DNA from: Stenotrophomonas bentonitica
GTDB lineage: Bacteria > Pseudomonadota > Gammaproteobacteria > Xanthomonadales > Xanthomonadaceae
Assembly (NCBI RefSeq): GCF_002887735.1
Contig: NZ_PKQP01000002.1
Span: 496,001 to 560,000 of the forward strand
Length of the DNA stretch: 64,000 nt
Direction: 5' to 3'
This document shows positions 10,405 to 20,870 of the stretch, piece after piece (the stretch's first letter is position 1; each line of letters opens with the position of its first letter). The position numbers were made by a program, and so were the translations under genes. The notes under the pieces were generated by a model, which had not been told where the DNA came from, ran no database searches, and worked only from the letters and a program-made list of their open reading frames with translations.

Positions 10405-11408
10405 TGCGGGTCTTCCTGCAGTACGGGAACGCGTGGGCGGATGCCCGGGGGATGGGTGGCGGTGATCTTCACCGCGTTGAAACCATTGGCGACGCCGAAC
10501 TCACCGGTGAACACCGGCACGTTTTCCACGCACAGCGGCACCTGCTTGGGCAGCTCGATCGGCAGCACGTCACCGATCTTCAACCGGGTCAGGTCGCGCA
10601 GGCTCATGCGCTTGGTGGCGAGTACGCTGGAGAGCGTGACTTCGGCGATGTTGAGCTGCTCGCGCAGCATCACGCCCCAGCTGGCGTCGCGGTCGTTGCG
10701 GTCGCTCTGGATACCGGCGTCGAGCAGCTCGCGGATCGGCTCGAGCATCGAGTAGGGCAGGGTGACGTGGATATCGCCGCCACCGCCATCGAGCTCGACA
10801 TGCAGGCGGCAGACCACCACGTACTCGCGCGGCGTCACGATGTTGGCAAAGTGCGGGTTGATCTCGGAATTGATGTATTCCAGCTCCACGTCCATCACCG
10901 GCGCCCAGGCTTCCTGGAGGTCGGCGAAGGTCTGCTTGAGCAGCAGGTGGATCACGCGCATCTCGGTGGCGGTGAACTCGCGGCCTTCGATGCGGGTCGG
11001 GTAGCGGCCGTCGCCGCCGAAGAAGTTGTCCACGATCGCGAACACCAGCGTCGGCTCGAACACGATCAGCCCGGTGCCGCGCAGCGGCTTGAAGCGGATC
11101 AGGTTGAGGTTGGTCGGCACGTACAGCGAGTGCATGTAGTCATTGAACTTGATCAGCTCGATGCCGCGCACGGACAGTTCGGCCGAACGGCGGATCAGGT
11201 TGAACAGACCGATGCGCCACAGGCGCGCGAAACGCTCGTTGACCATTTCCAGGGTCGGCATGCGGCCGCGGATGATGCGGTCCTGGCTGGCGAAATCGTA
11301 CGAACGCGCCTCGCCGGGCGTGGGCGCGTCGATGTCGGTCTCGACCGCACCGGAATCCACGCCGTGCAGCAGGGCATCGATCTCGTCCTGGGAAAGCAGG
11401 TCATTCAT
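10401..11408 (-). CDS. fliM: Flagellar motor switch protein FliM
   Basis: Seen: 335 residues. LSQDEIDALL near the N-terminus is the CheY-P binding peptide; a central CheC-like domain contains the GGDGR loop (GGxG), and a C-terminal SpoA domain follows. FliM joins CheY-P signals to rotor direction. It is 8 bp downstream of fliL and overlaps fliN by 4 bp. Confidence 0.97.
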   Translation of the reverse strand: MNDLLSQDEIDALLHGVDSGAVETDIDAPTPGEARSYDFASQDRIIRGRMPTLEMVNERFARLWRIGLFNLIRRSAELSVRGIELIKFNDYMHSLYVPTNLNLIRFKPLRGTGLIVFEPTLVFAIVDNFFGGDGRYPTRIEGREFTATEMRVIHLLLKQTFADLQEAWAPVMDVELEYINSEINPHFANIVTPREYVVVCRLHVELDGGGGDIHVTLPYSMLEPIRELLDAGIQSDRNDRDASWGVMLREQLNIAEVTLSSVLATKRMSLRDLTRLKIGDVLPIELPKQVPLCVENVPVFTGEFGVANGFNAVKITATHPPGIRPRVPVLQEDPQ

Positions 11409-11416
11409 GGTCGCCC

Positions 11417-11935
11417 TTACTGGGTCACGAAACTGGTGAACAGCAATTCGTCGGCACCGGGCTTGCCGGTCTCGGCCTTGAGCAGCTTCTGCACTTCGGC
11501 CAGGGAACTGGCCTGCAAGCGCTCTTTGCCGGCGCGGTCGGCGATGTCGCTCGGCTCGACCTGCGAGAACAGCATCAGCAGCTTGGCGCGGATGGCCGGG
11601 GCGTGAAGCTTGATCGCTTCCATCGCGGCCGGGTCACGGCTCATCAGCTGCACTTCAACCTGCAGGTAGCGCGGGCCGTCGAAGCTGCTGTTGAGGTTGA
11701 CGACGAACGGCGGCTCCAGGCCGAAGTACTGCGCCGGGGCAGGCACTGCGGATTTGCTGGCAGCCGGCTTGGTGGCCTTGTCGTCGTGCTTGGGCTGGGT
11801 GAAGTACCAGACTCCGCCACCGGCGGCGCCAGCGGCGAGCACCGCGGCCAGGGCGGTGACCAGGAGCGGACTGCGCGGCTTGGCGGCCTTGTCCTTCTCG
11901 GCGGATTTCTTGGTTTTATCGGCGGCTGCGGCCAC
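11417..11935 (-). CDS. fliL: Flagellar basal body-associated protein FliL
   Basis: Seen: 172 residues; a basic cytoplasmic start rich in Lys/Ala, one membrane helix at about 23-45, a linker, and a periplasmic domain from about 66 with YFGLEPPFVVNL and RYLQVEVQLMSRD, the FliL signature. FliL stabilises stators around the motor. It is the first gene after a sigma-54 promoter (11972-11986), so fliL-M-N-O-P-Q-R is probably one transcript. Confidence 0.94.
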   Translation of the reverse strand: MAAAADKTKKSAEKDKAAKPRSPLLVTALAAVLAAGAAGGGVWYFTQPKHDDKATKPAASKSAVPAPAQYFGLEPPFVVNLNSSFDGPRYLQVEVQLMSRDPAAMEAIKLHAPAIRAKLLMLFSQVEPSDIADRAGKERLQASSLAEVQKLLKAETGKPGADELLFTSFVTQ

Positions 11936-11971
11936 GAGGGGAAGCTCCAGAGGATTGCTTCCTGCCTACAT

Positions 11972-11986
11972 GCAAACGGTGTGCCT
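11972..11986 (-). promoter_or_regulatory. Sigma-54 (-24/-12) promoter of fliL operon
   Basis: Seen on the minus strand: GGCAC-ACCGT-TTGC, preceded by A. This matches the -24 GG and -12 GC elements at the required spacing (consensus TGGCAC-N5-TTGC). It ends 37 bp upstream of the fliL ATG. RpoN and a FleQ-type activator are encoded in the same locus. Confidence 0.75.
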
Positions 11987-12056
11987 GAATGCCGGGGATC
12001 GGGTGCGTCGGGTTTCTGGCGGCGCGGCGGAGGCCGCGCCGCCGCGCCGCGCGGGG

Positions 12057-13220
12057 TCACGCGTAGGCGTCGACCAGGCCGCGCTGGCGGATCAACTGCG
12101 AGGGCGACAGCGTGGTCTCGGCCAGTGCCGGTTCTCCGTCATCGCCGGTCATCCCGCTGCCGGCGTTGCCACGTCCGCCGTCCGGCGCGGTCTGCTGTTG
12201 GCCCACATCGGCGTGACCAAGCTGGAAGCCCTGTTCGCCGAGCAGCTCGCGCAGGCGCGGCAGGCTGCTTTCCAGTGCGTGGCGCACATCGGCATGGGCA
12301 CTGGTGAAGCTCGCATGGACCTTGTCGCCATCCAGCTGCAGGCGAACGTCGATCGGGCCGAGGTCGTTCGGGGTGATCTTGATGTGGGCGTGGCCGATCT
12401 TCTGGTCCGCCAGCCAACCGACCCGGGCGCCGACGGCATCATCGAAATCCTCACCGCCCAGGTGTGGGGTGGCGGTGGGGGAGCCGGTGAACAGGCTGGC
12501 CATCACCGGCTTGGCTTCGGTCATGCCGTGCAGGGCATGCAGCAGGGGCGTGGCCGGTGCATCCGGACCGTCGGCGGTTGCTGCGGTCAAGGCATCGGTG
12601 AAGGTCTTGAGCAGCGGGGCATCGTCGGCCGCGGCGGCGTCCGTAGTGAGGGCGGGCAGTGCGAAGCCGCCCTCGGTGGAGGGGCTGGGAGGTGCCGGCG
12701 CCGGTGCGGAACCCTCGGCCGCCTGGGCGCCCGCCGTCAACGTGGGCAAGGCCGCATTGGCGCCCGACGCCGGGCCGGCGAGGCCTGCCACGGCCGGGGT
12801 CGGCGCGGGTACCGGCAGGCCGTTCAACGCGAGGCCGGCCAGGCCCAGCGGTGGCCAGGCGGCCTCGGTGTCGTCCGCTGGCTCGGCGGCGGGCTTTTCG
12901 GCACGGGCCGATGCTGGCGTGCCGGCGTCGGCGGGAGCGGGCGTGTCCTCGGCAGTCCTGGCACCGGACGTGGCAGGACGCGTTGCTGCGTGCTTGTCCT
13001 GGCGCGATGTGTCTGTCGCCGCGTGCTTTCCGGCATCGCGGCTGCTGCCCGCCTTGCGCGGCGTATCGCTGCGCGGTGCTTCGCTGCCGGGCTTGAGCAG
13101 TGCGTCAAAGTCCCGACGGTCGCCGTTGCGGTTGTCGTTGCTGTCGGCCCGGGCACCGGAAGGCGTGCTGCCCGCGTTCTGTACCGGCGCGGCGCCGCCG
13201 AGCAGGGCGGCGGGCATCAC
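12057..13220 (-). CDS. fliK: Flagellar hook-length control protein FliK
   Basis: Seen: 387 residues. The first 250 or so are low-complexity Ala/Pro/Thr-rich linker, as in other FliK proteins. The conserved C-terminal domain at about 275-345 contains LGPIDVRLQLDGDKVHASFTS and LRELLGEQG. FliK is the secreted ruler that switches the export gate from hook to filament substrates. Its ATG overlaps the fliJ stop. 121 bp with a sigma-54 site separate it from fliL. Confidence 0.9.
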   Translation of the reverse strand: MMPAALLGGAAPVQNAGSTPSGARADSNDNRNGDRRDFDALLKPGSEAPRSDTPRKAGSSRDAGKHAATDTSRQDKHAATRPATSGARTAEDTPAPADAGTPASARAEKPAAEPADDTEAAWPPLGLAGLALNGLPVPAPTPAVAGLAGPASGANAALPTLTAGAQAAEGSAPAPAPPSPSTEGGFALPALTTDAAAADDAPLLKTFTDALTAATADGPDAPATPLLHALHGMTEAKPVMASLFTGSPTATPHLGGEDFDDAVGARVGWLADQKIGHAHIKITPNDLGPIDVRLQLDGDKVHASFTSAHADVRHALESSLPRLRELLGEQGFQLGHADVGQQQTAPDGGRGNAGSGMTGDDGEPALAETTLSPSQLIRQRGLVDAYA

Positions 13221-13675
13221 GGGGCCCCTCCGTTCTCGCCGTCTTCGCGCTGTGACTGGCGCGAGCGACGCGCACCCAGGTCATCCATCTCGCGCTGGTC
13301 GCGGCGGTCGGTGACGACCTTTTCCTGGGCGCGGTAACTGGCGGCCAACTGTTCCAGCACCTGCTTGTCACGGCTGGCCAGCAGCAGGCGGGCGCGTTCG
13401 GCGTCGACCTTTTCGCGGTTGTTGTCCACGGTTTTGCGCTGCTGGGCGACCGCGCTGTCCAGGCGATCCAGGAATGCGCGGCGGTTTATCAGCTGGGCCG
13501 GGCTGGTGGCCGACATCTGGGCGCCGGCGTATTCCTCGGCGTAACGGCGCAGCTCATCCAGGCGCGACACATGCGTGTCGAGCGCACGCTGGCGCTCGGC
13601 CAGGTCGCGGGCGACCTCGTCTTCGTGGTCCTGGGCTCGTTTCAGCAAGGGGTCGAAGCGCTTGGATTGGATCAT
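13217..13675 (-). CDS. fliJ: Flagellar export chaperone FliJ
   Basis: Seen: 152 residues, highly charged and predicted as two long antiparallel coiled-coil helices, with the usual start (IQSKRFDPLLKRAQDHEDEVA). FliJ is the central stalk of the FliH-FliI ATPase complex and recycles chaperones. It follows fliI by 3 bp and overlaps fliK by 4 bp. Confidence 0.93.
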   Translation of the reverse strand: MIQSKRFDPLLKRAQDHEDEVARDLAERQRALDTHVSRLDELRRYAEEYAGAQMSATSPAQLINRRAFLDRLDSAVAQQRKTVDNNREKVDAERARLLLASRDKQVLEQLAASYRAQEKVVTDRRDQREMDDLGARRSRQSQREDGENGGAP

Positions 13676-13678
13676 GGC

Positions 13679-15058
13679 TTAAGTCTCTGGTTCCACCAGC
13701 CGCTTGAGGGCGGCCTGACTGTGCGGCAGGTCGGCGGCCTTGCCGACGTCCTGACCGAGGAATTCAACGATGTCCGACCAGCGCTCCAGCGCTTCGTCGG
13801 TGGCCGGGTCATTACCGCGCTGGTAGGCGCCGATCGCGATCAGGTCGCGGTTGGACGAGTACGCCGACACCAGCCGTTTGAGCTTGCGGATGCGCAGGCG
13901 CCACGGTTCGTCGGCAATTTCCGTGACCACGCGGCTGACCGAGGACTCCACGTCGATGGCGGGGTACAGGCCGCTGTCGGCGACGCGGCGCGAGAGCAGG
14001 ATGTGGCCGTCAAGAATCGCGCGTGCGGCATCGGCGATCGGATCCTGCGGATCATCGCCTTCGGTCAGCACGGTGTAGAACGCGGTGATCGAGCCGCGGC
14101 CCTTGGCGCCATTGCCCGCGCGTTCAACCAGTGCGGGCAGCTTGGCGAATACGGAGGGCGGATAGCCGCGGGTGGTCGGCGGCTCACCGACGGACAGGCC
14201 GATCTCGCGCTGGGCCTGGGCGAAGCGGGTCAGCGAGTCCATGAGCAACAGCACGTTCAACCCCTGGTCGCGGAACCACTCGGCGATCGCGGTGGCGCGG
14301 TAGGCACCGTGCAGGCGGGCCAGCGGCGGGCGGTCGGCCGGGGCCGCCACCACCACGGCGCGGCGCAGGCCTTCTTCGCCCAACGTGCTTTCCACGAAAT
14401 CGCGGACCTCGCGGCCACGTTCGCCGATCAGGCCCACCACGATGACATCGGCGGCGGTGTAGCGGGTCATCATGCCCAGCAGGGTCGATTTACCGACACC
14501 GGAGCCTGCGAACAGGCCGACACGCTGGCCGCGACCGATCGGCAGCAGCGCGTTGATCGCACGCACGCCCACGTCCAGTGGCTGGGTGATCGGCTCGCGC
14601 GCGAGCGGGTTGATCGAGACGCCGGCCATGCCGACGGTGCCTTCGGCGCGGATCGGGCCCTTGCCATCCAGCGGCACGCCGTCGCTGTCGATCACGCGGC
14701 CGAGCAGGCCTTCGCCCACTTCCACGCCACCGCGGCCGAGCGAGGGCACAACCCGCGCATTGGGCAGCAGGCCGTGCAGTTCGGCGCTGGGCATCAGGTA
14801 GGTGCGTTCACCGGCGAAGCCGACCACTTCGGCATCGACCCAGCCGCCATCGGCAACTTCCACCTTGCAGCTGGCACCCATCGGTGCCTCGCAGCCGACC
14901 GCCTCCAGCGTCAGGCCGACCGCGCGGCGCAGCACGCCCTCGCGGATCAGGCCACGGCCGTGCGCGGTATCCGGGCGGATGTTGTCCAGCCGCGAGGCCA
15001 GCCGCAGGTTGCGGGCGGCGGTCCAATCGGCGGGTGGGGGCAGGGTATCGGTGTTCAT
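13679..15058 (-). CDS. fliI: Flagellum-specific ATPase FliI
   Basis: Seen: 459 residues. Walker A GLFAGSGVGKST at about 170-181, Walker B VLLLMDSLTRFAQAQRE, and the F1-beta-like DQGLNVLLLMDS and GYPPSVFAKLPALVERAG segments of FliI. It hydrolyses ATP as a hexamer to unload export cargo at the gate. ATG overlaps the fliH stop (ATGA); fliJ follows after 3 bp. Confidence 0.97.
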   Translation of the reverse strand: MNTDTLPPPADWTAARNLRLASRLDNIRPDTAHGRGLIREGVLRRAVGLTLEAVGCEAPMGASCKVEVADGGWVDAEVVGFAGERTYLMPSAELHGLLPNARVVPSLGRGGVEVGEGLLGRVIDSDGVPLDGKGPIRAEGTVGMAGVSINPLAREPITQPLDVGVRAINALLPIGRGQRVGLFAGSGVGKSTLLGMMTRYTAADVIVVGLIGERGREVRDFVESTLGEEGLRRAVVVAAPADRPPLARLHGAYRATAIAEWFRDQGLNVLLLMDSLTRFAQAQREIGLSVGEPPTTRGYPPSVFAKLPALVERAGNGAKGRGSITAFYTVLTEGDDPQDPIADAARAILDGHILLSRRVADSGLYPAIDVESSVSRVVTEIADEPWRLRIRKLKRLVSAYSSNRDLIAIGAYQRGNDPATDEALERWSDIVEFLGQDVGKAADLPHSQAALKRLVEPET

Positions 15059-15690
15059 GGGGTGGTTCCGGCTTTGCGGATGACCGCATCCAGGGCGCCG
15101 CGCAGGCGTGCATCCAGGGTGCCGTCGATGCGCACGGCCTCGGCATGCACGCGCAGGTCGCCGCGGCTCAGGCTCAGGTCCGGGGTCAGGCGCTGGTTCG
15201 GTGCCAGGTTGAGCACCGGGGCCAGCGCGGCGATGTCGTCCGGGTGCAGGCGCACTTCCACATCGCGGCTCGCGCCGCCGACGGCATCCACCGCTTCGTT
15301 GACCAGCTGCGCCAGCAGTTCCGGCTCGGCTTCATAGGCCCGCCCGACCAGGTTGCCGGCCACGCGCACTGCCAGCTCGCCCAGCGCGGCGACCACTTCG
15401 TTCTCCAGCCGCACCAGCGGCCGGCTGAAGTTGTCCAGGATGCCTTCGATCTGTGCGATCAGGCGGCGCACCTCGGCCTGACCCTGGGCCAGCCCTTCGG
15501 CGTGGCCCTGATCGAAGCCGTCCTTCTCGGCACTGTCCTGGATGGCCTGGATCTCCTCCAGGGTGGGCAGCTGCAGCAGCGGCTCCGGCTCGTGGTCCGG
15601 ATCGGGTTCGGTGAGCTCGAACTGTTCTTCCGGTGGCGGCTCGGGCACCGCCAGCAGATCCGGGGCAAGCCAGCGCACGGCATTGTTCAC
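15055..15690 (-). CDS. fliH: Flagellar assembly protein FliH
   Basis: Seen: 211 residues; acidic N-terminus, a central GxxxG-like Gln/Gly-rich helix (GFDQGHAEGLAQGQAEVRR, about 82-100), and a V-ATPase-E-like C-terminal domain with LRLHPDD-type sequence (VEVRLHPDDIAAL). FliH regulates FliI and anchors it to the C ring. Coupled by ATGA overlaps with fliG upstream and fliI downstream. Confidence 0.94.
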   Translation of the reverse strand: MNNAVRWLAPDLLAVPEPPPEEQFELTEPDPDHEPEPLLQLPTLEEIQAIQDSAEKDGFDQGHAEGLAQGQAEVRRLIAQIEGILDNFSRPLVRLENEVVAALGELAVRVAGNLVGRAYEAEPELLAQLVNEAVDAVGGASRDVEVRLHPDDIAALAPVLNLAPNQRLTPDLSLSRGDLRVHAEAVRIDGTLDARLRGALDAVIRKAGTTP

Positions 15691-16694
15691 AGCATGGCCT
15701 CCGCGTTGCCACCAATGGTGACCGTGCCTTCATCGGCCATGCGCTTGACGATGGCCAGGATCTCGCGCTGCGCCACTTCCACATCGGACAGGCGCACCGG
15801 GCCCCGGGCTTCCATGTCTTCAAGCAGGATTTCAGCGGCACGCTGGGACATGTTGCGGGTGATCTTGTCGCGCACCTTGATGTCGGCGCCGCGCAGGGCC
15901 AGGCCGAGGCGCTCGCCGCTGACTTCGCGCAGCACCAGCTGCAGCTCGCGGTCGTCCAGGTCCACCAGATCGTCGAACACGAACATCAGGTCCTGGATGC
16001 GGCCGCTCAGCGGGGCATCGATGCGGGCGATTTCGCCCAGAATCGCCTGGTCCTGCCCACTGTCCATGAAGTTCAGGATGTTGGCGGCGCACTGCACGCC
16101 GCCCACGTTGGACGACTTCAGGTTCTGGTTGCCGGCGAACTGGCGTTCCATGATCTCGTTGAGTTCATTGAGGGCGTTCGGCGGAATGCCGTCCAGCGTG
16201 GCGATACGCAGCAGCACGTCCACCCGGGTGCGCTCGGGCAGCAGCTTGAGCGCATCGGCGGCCTGGTCGGTTTCCAGGTGGGCCATCACGATGGCGATGA
16301 TCTGCGGGTGCTCATTGCGGACCAGGTCTGCGACGGCACGCGGATCCATCCACTTCAGCGCGTCAAGGCCGGTGGTGTTGCGACCCAGCAGGATGCGGTC
16401 GATCAGGCTGCCGGCCTTTTCGGTACCCAGCGCCTGCACCAGCATGTTGCGGATGTAGTCGTCCGAGCCCACGCCCAGCGAGGTCTTGGAGCCCAGCTCG
16501 CTGCCGAACTGGTCCATGACCCGCTCGACCTGTTCGCGGGTGATGTCGGTCATGGTCGCCATGGCGATGCCGATCTTCTGGACTTCCTTGGGCTCCATGT
16601 GGCGCAGCACTTCGGCCGCGTCCAGTTCACCCAGCGAGAGCAGCAGGACGGCGGCGCGCTGCACGCCGGTCAGCGGGGGAGGTGCATCAATCAT
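15687..16694 (-). CDS. fliG: Flagellar motor switch protein FliG
   Basis: Seen: 335 residues with the three FliG domains: an N-terminal FliF-binding domain (GVQRAAVLLLSLGE), a middle domain containing EHPQIIAIVMAHL (EHPQ motif), and a C-terminal torque domain with the charged ridge (DLMFVFDDLVDLDDRELQ). FliG couples stator movement to the rotor. It overlaps the end of fliF by 8 bp and fliH by 4 bp. Confidence 0.97.
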   Translation of the reverse strand: MIDAPPPLTGVQRAAVLLLSLGELDAAEVLRHMEPKEVQKIGIAMATMTDITREQVERVMDQFGSELGSKTSLGVGSDDYIRNMLVQALGTEKAGSLIDRILLGRNTTGLDALKWMDPRAVADLVRNEHPQIIAIVMAHLETDQAADALKLLPERTRVDVLLRIATLDGIPPNALNELNEIMERQFAGNQNLKSSNVGGVQCAANILNFMDSGQDQAILGEIARIDAPLSGRIQDLMFVFDDLVDLDDRELQLVLREVSGERLGLALRGADIKVRDKITRNMSQRAAEILLEDMEARGPVRLSDVEVAQREILAIVKRMADEGTVTIGGNAEAML

Positions 16695-18327
16695 TGGCCA
16701 CCCAGCCCTTGACCACCTGGGCCACGCGTTTGGAATCGGTCTTTACAGCTTCACGCGCCATGCGCAGTCGTTCCTCGTAGGAGTCCACCGGCAATGCCAG
16801 CGGTTCATGTCCGGCCGCGTGCAGGCGTTCGCTGCCGATCGCGGGCAGGCCCTCGCCGTCATCGACCAGCTGCACATCGGCACTGTGGGGTTCCAGCGCG
16901 TCGTCCTTGGGCTTGGTCTGCCCGGTGATCGAGCGCAGCGCCGGGCGCAGCACGCCGAACACCAGGGCCAGCACCACGATCGCGCCGAGCAGCAGACGCA
17001 GTGCGTCCTGTACCTGCGGCAGCTCCCACCACTTCGGCCCTTCGACCGGGGTGACCTCACGCACGAACGGGGCATTCATCACCGAGACCGTGTCGCCACG
17101 CTCGGCATCGAAGCCGACCGCCTGCTTGACCAGCGCTTCAACGCGGGTCAGTTCGGCGGCGGAGAGGGCCTGGTCGGTCATCTTGCCGTTGGCACCGGCG
17201 CGCGGCACGTTGTCCACCAGCACCGCCACCGACACGCGCTTGATGCGACCGGCCGGTTGGCGGGTGTGCTGCAGAGTGCGGTCCAGCTCGTAGTTGCGGG
17301 TGGCGTTCTTGGAGGTTTCCGTCGGTGCCTGCGCGGTGGCCGGGGCGGCCGCCGGGCCGGGCGGGGTGTTGCTGGCGGCGCCGGGCACGCCCTGCGGGCC
17401 GGGCACGTTGCTGCTGTTTTCGCTCATCTGCTCGCTGCGCAGCTTCTGCGGCTCGCCGTTGTAGAGCTCACGGGCTTCTTCGATCACCGAAAAATCCATG
17501 TCCACGCTGACTTCCGGGTTGACCCGGCCCGGGCCGGTCATCGGCTCGAGCAGCTCGCGGATGCGCTGGTTGAACGAGGTTTCCTGGCGGCGCACCTGTT
17601 CGAACTGCGCGGCGTTCATGGCCGCTTCGCTGTTCGGATCGGAGACGCTGAGCATGCGCCCGCTCTGGTCGACGACGGTAACGCGCTCGGGTGCCAGGTC
17701 CGGGATGCTGGCGGCGACCATGTGCACGATCGCATCGATCTGGCCGCGTTCGAGCTGCTGGCCACCGCGCAGTTCCAGCACCACCGAGGCACTGGCCACG
17801 TCGCGTTGGCGGGTGAAGGCGCTGGGCTTGGGGATGGCCAGGTGCACGCGCGAATCACGGACCGGGCGCAGCGTATTGATCGTGCGCGACAGCTCGGTTT
17901 CCAGCGAGTGCTGGTACCGCGCGTTCTCCATGAACTGGCTGACGCCGAAGCCCGGGTCGCGCTCCATCAGCTCAAAGCCAAGGCGGCCGCTGTCGGTCAG
18001 GCCGGAGCCGGCCAGCTTCAGGCGCGCATCGTGCAGGTTCTTTTCCGGCACGGTGATGCCGCCGGTGGCGGGATCCAGCTGGAACGGAATCTGTGCCGCG
18101 CGCAGCAGGTCGGTGGCCTCGGCCGTGGCCTTCTGGTCCAGCCCGGTGTACAGCGGCACCATGCCCGGCTTCTGCGACCAGAAGAACACGAACAGGCCTG
18201 CCGCCACGGCCACGGCGATCATCGCCATCAGGCCAAGCCGACGGGTGATCTGCAGGCTTTGCAGCCGGTCGAACCACTGCCCAGCCTTTTCGGTGTTCAG
18301 CGATTCTTTGGAGAGCGACAGGGCCAT
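16687..18327 (-). CDS. fliF: Flagellar MS-ring protein FliF
   Basis: Seen: 546 residues; membrane helix at about 33-53, YscJ-like ring domains with MVPLYTGLDQKATAEA, the KPSAFTRQRDVASASVVLEL segment, a second helix at about 440-462, and an acidic C-terminal tail that binds FliG (HSADVQLVDDGEG and VVKGWVAND). FliF builds the MS ring that houses the export gate. It lies 12 bp downstream of fliE and overlaps fliG. Confidence 0.97.
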   Translation of the reverse strand: MALSLSKESLNTEKAGQWFDRLQSLQITRRLGLMAMIAVAVAAGLFVFFWSQKPGMVPLYTGLDQKATAEATDLLRAAQIPFQLDPATGGITVPEKNLHDARLKLAGSGLTDSGRLGFELMERDPGFGVSQFMENARYQHSLETELSRTINTLRPVRDSRVHLAIPKPSAFTRQRDVASASVVLELRGGQQLERGQIDAIVHMVAASIPDLAPERVTVVDQSGRMLSVSDPNSEAAMNAAQFEQVRRQETSFNQRIRELLEPMTGPGRVNPEVSVDMDFSVIEEARELYNGEPQKLRSEQMSENSSNVPGPQGVPGAASNTPPGPAAAPATAQAPTETSKNATRNYELDRTLQHTRQPAGRIKRVSVAVLVDNVPRAGANGKMTDQALSAAELTRVEALVKQAVGFDAERGDTVSVMNAPFVREVTPVEGPKWWELPQVQDALRLLLGAIVVLALVFGVLRPALRSITGQTKPKDDALEPHSADVQLVDDGEGLPAIGSERLHAAGHEPLALPVDSYEERLRMAREAVKTDSKRVAQVVKGWVAND

Positions 18328-18339
18328 GCGTTTCTATCC

Positions 18340-18702
18340 TTACAGCGGCATGTTCATCACGTCCTGGTAAGCCTGGACGAGACGGTTGCGGACTTCCACG
18401 GTGGCGCGGAAGGCGATCTGGGACTGCTGCGAGGCGACCATGACCTTGGCCAGGTCTGCACCGGGTTCACCCAGTTCGAAGGCCTTGGCCAGTGCGCCGG
18501 ATTTCTGCTGGGCGTCGTTGACGCCGGCGATGGCGCCGCGCAGCGTTTCGGTGAAGCTCGGGCCCTGGATCTCCTGGGGGGACACCAGACCCTGGATGGC
18601 ATTGCTGCGCGGCAGCTCCGTCAGCGGGCTGACGGCGGGCTGCCCCATCTGGGTCTGGAAGGTGCGGATCTGAGAAAGGATCGAGGTGACGGAGTGCGAC
18701 AT
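18340..18702 (-). CDS. fliE: Flagellar hook-basal body protein FliE
   Basis: Seen: 120 residues with the FliE C-terminal signature (FELGEPGADLAKVMVASQQSQIAFRATVEVRNRLVQAYQDVMNMPL as a region, about 75-120). FliE links the MS ring to the rod. It is the first gene of fliEFGHIJK, and its ATG lies 44 bp downstream of the -12 element of a sigma-54 promoter. Confidence 0.96.
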   Translation of the reverse strand: MSHSVTSILSQIRTFQTQMGQPAVSPLTELPRSNAIQGLVSPQEIQGPSFTETLRGAIAGVNDAQQKSGALAKAFELGEPGADLAKVMVASQQSQIAFRATVEVRNRLVQAYQDVMNMPL

Positions 18703-18745
18703 CTGGAACGTTCCGAAGCAGGGGTGGGTTACACCGGGAGACGTT

Positions 18746-18760
18746 GCAAGTGCCGTGCCG
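18746..18760 (-). promoter_or_regulatory. Sigma-54 promoter of fliE operon
   Basis: Seen on the minus strand: CGGCACGGCACTTGC, i.e. GGCAC-N5-TTGC with the invariant GG and GC correctly spaced, 43 bp before the fliE ATG. Consistent with RpoN/FleQ control of the fliEFGHIJK operon. Confidence 0.8.
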
Positions 18761-18935
18761 AAATGGATGAGTGATTCAGTTTTGTAACGGTGGCGCGGGG
18801 TTGCGCGTCACGCAGCCCCCAAGCGCGTGGCGGCCTGACCGGTGTGGGCGACGGCGTGCCCATGCGGCGGGGTGAAGCCGCGCCGTGCCGGAGAGTCGAC
18901 GCCGGAAAACCGGCGGGGCGGACGGTCGTGGCAAC

Positions 18936-18960
18936 AAAAAAGCCCGGGACATGCCCGGGC
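18936..18960 (-). terminator. Rho-independent terminator after the FleQ-like gene
   Basis: On the minus strand a GCCCGGG/CCCGGGC hairpin with a 5-base loop is followed by six T residues, 26 bp beyond the fleQ-like stop codon. It separates the regulatory operon from fliE. Confidence 0.85.
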
Positions 18961-18985
18961 GTCTGGTTTCCGCGTGCCGGCCCGC

Positions 18986-20478
<1,493 letters not shown>

Positions 20479-20482
<4 letters not shown>

Positions 20483-20856
20483 GATCCGTTCCCCTTCAGG
20501 CCTTCCAGGATCGGCATCACTTCCTGGATGTAGGACAGCTTGCTGACGAAGTTGTCGGCCCCGGCGCGCAGCGCATGCTCGCGGTGTTCGGCGTCATCGA
20601 AGTGGCTGGCGATGACGATGTACGGCGCATCATCCTGGGATTTGATCAGGCGGGTCGCCTGCAGGCCGCCCATCTCCGGCATGGCCAGATCCATCAGCAC
20701 CACCTTCGGGCGCAGCGACTCGGAGCGTTCGATCGCTTCCAGGCCATTGGCGGCGCTGCCGATCACGTCGAGCCAGTCGACCTTGCGGAAGTGGCGCATG
20801 GCGGCATTGATGAAACCTTCGTGGTCGTCGACCAGCAGGACGGTGAGCTTGTTCAT
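20479..20856 (-). CDS. Single-domain CheY-like response regulator
   Basis: Seen: 125 residues, a receiver domain alone: acidic pair in LLVDDHE, phospho-acceptor in [13 protein letters not shown], switch Ser in IVIASHFDD, Lys in FVSKLS. No output domain. It sits between rpoN (15-bp gap) and the FleQ-like gene (ATGA overlap). Inference: it may relay a phosphorylation signal to the regulator pair; a motor role like CheY is possible but less likely by position. An in-frame ATG three codons upstream is an alternative start. Confidence 0.88.
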
Positions 20857-20870
20857 GTCTTCCATTTCCT

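Noticed and set aside
16486..18774. 762-codon plus-strand frame opposite fliF
   Set aside because: Antisense shadow of fliF; no recognisable domain.
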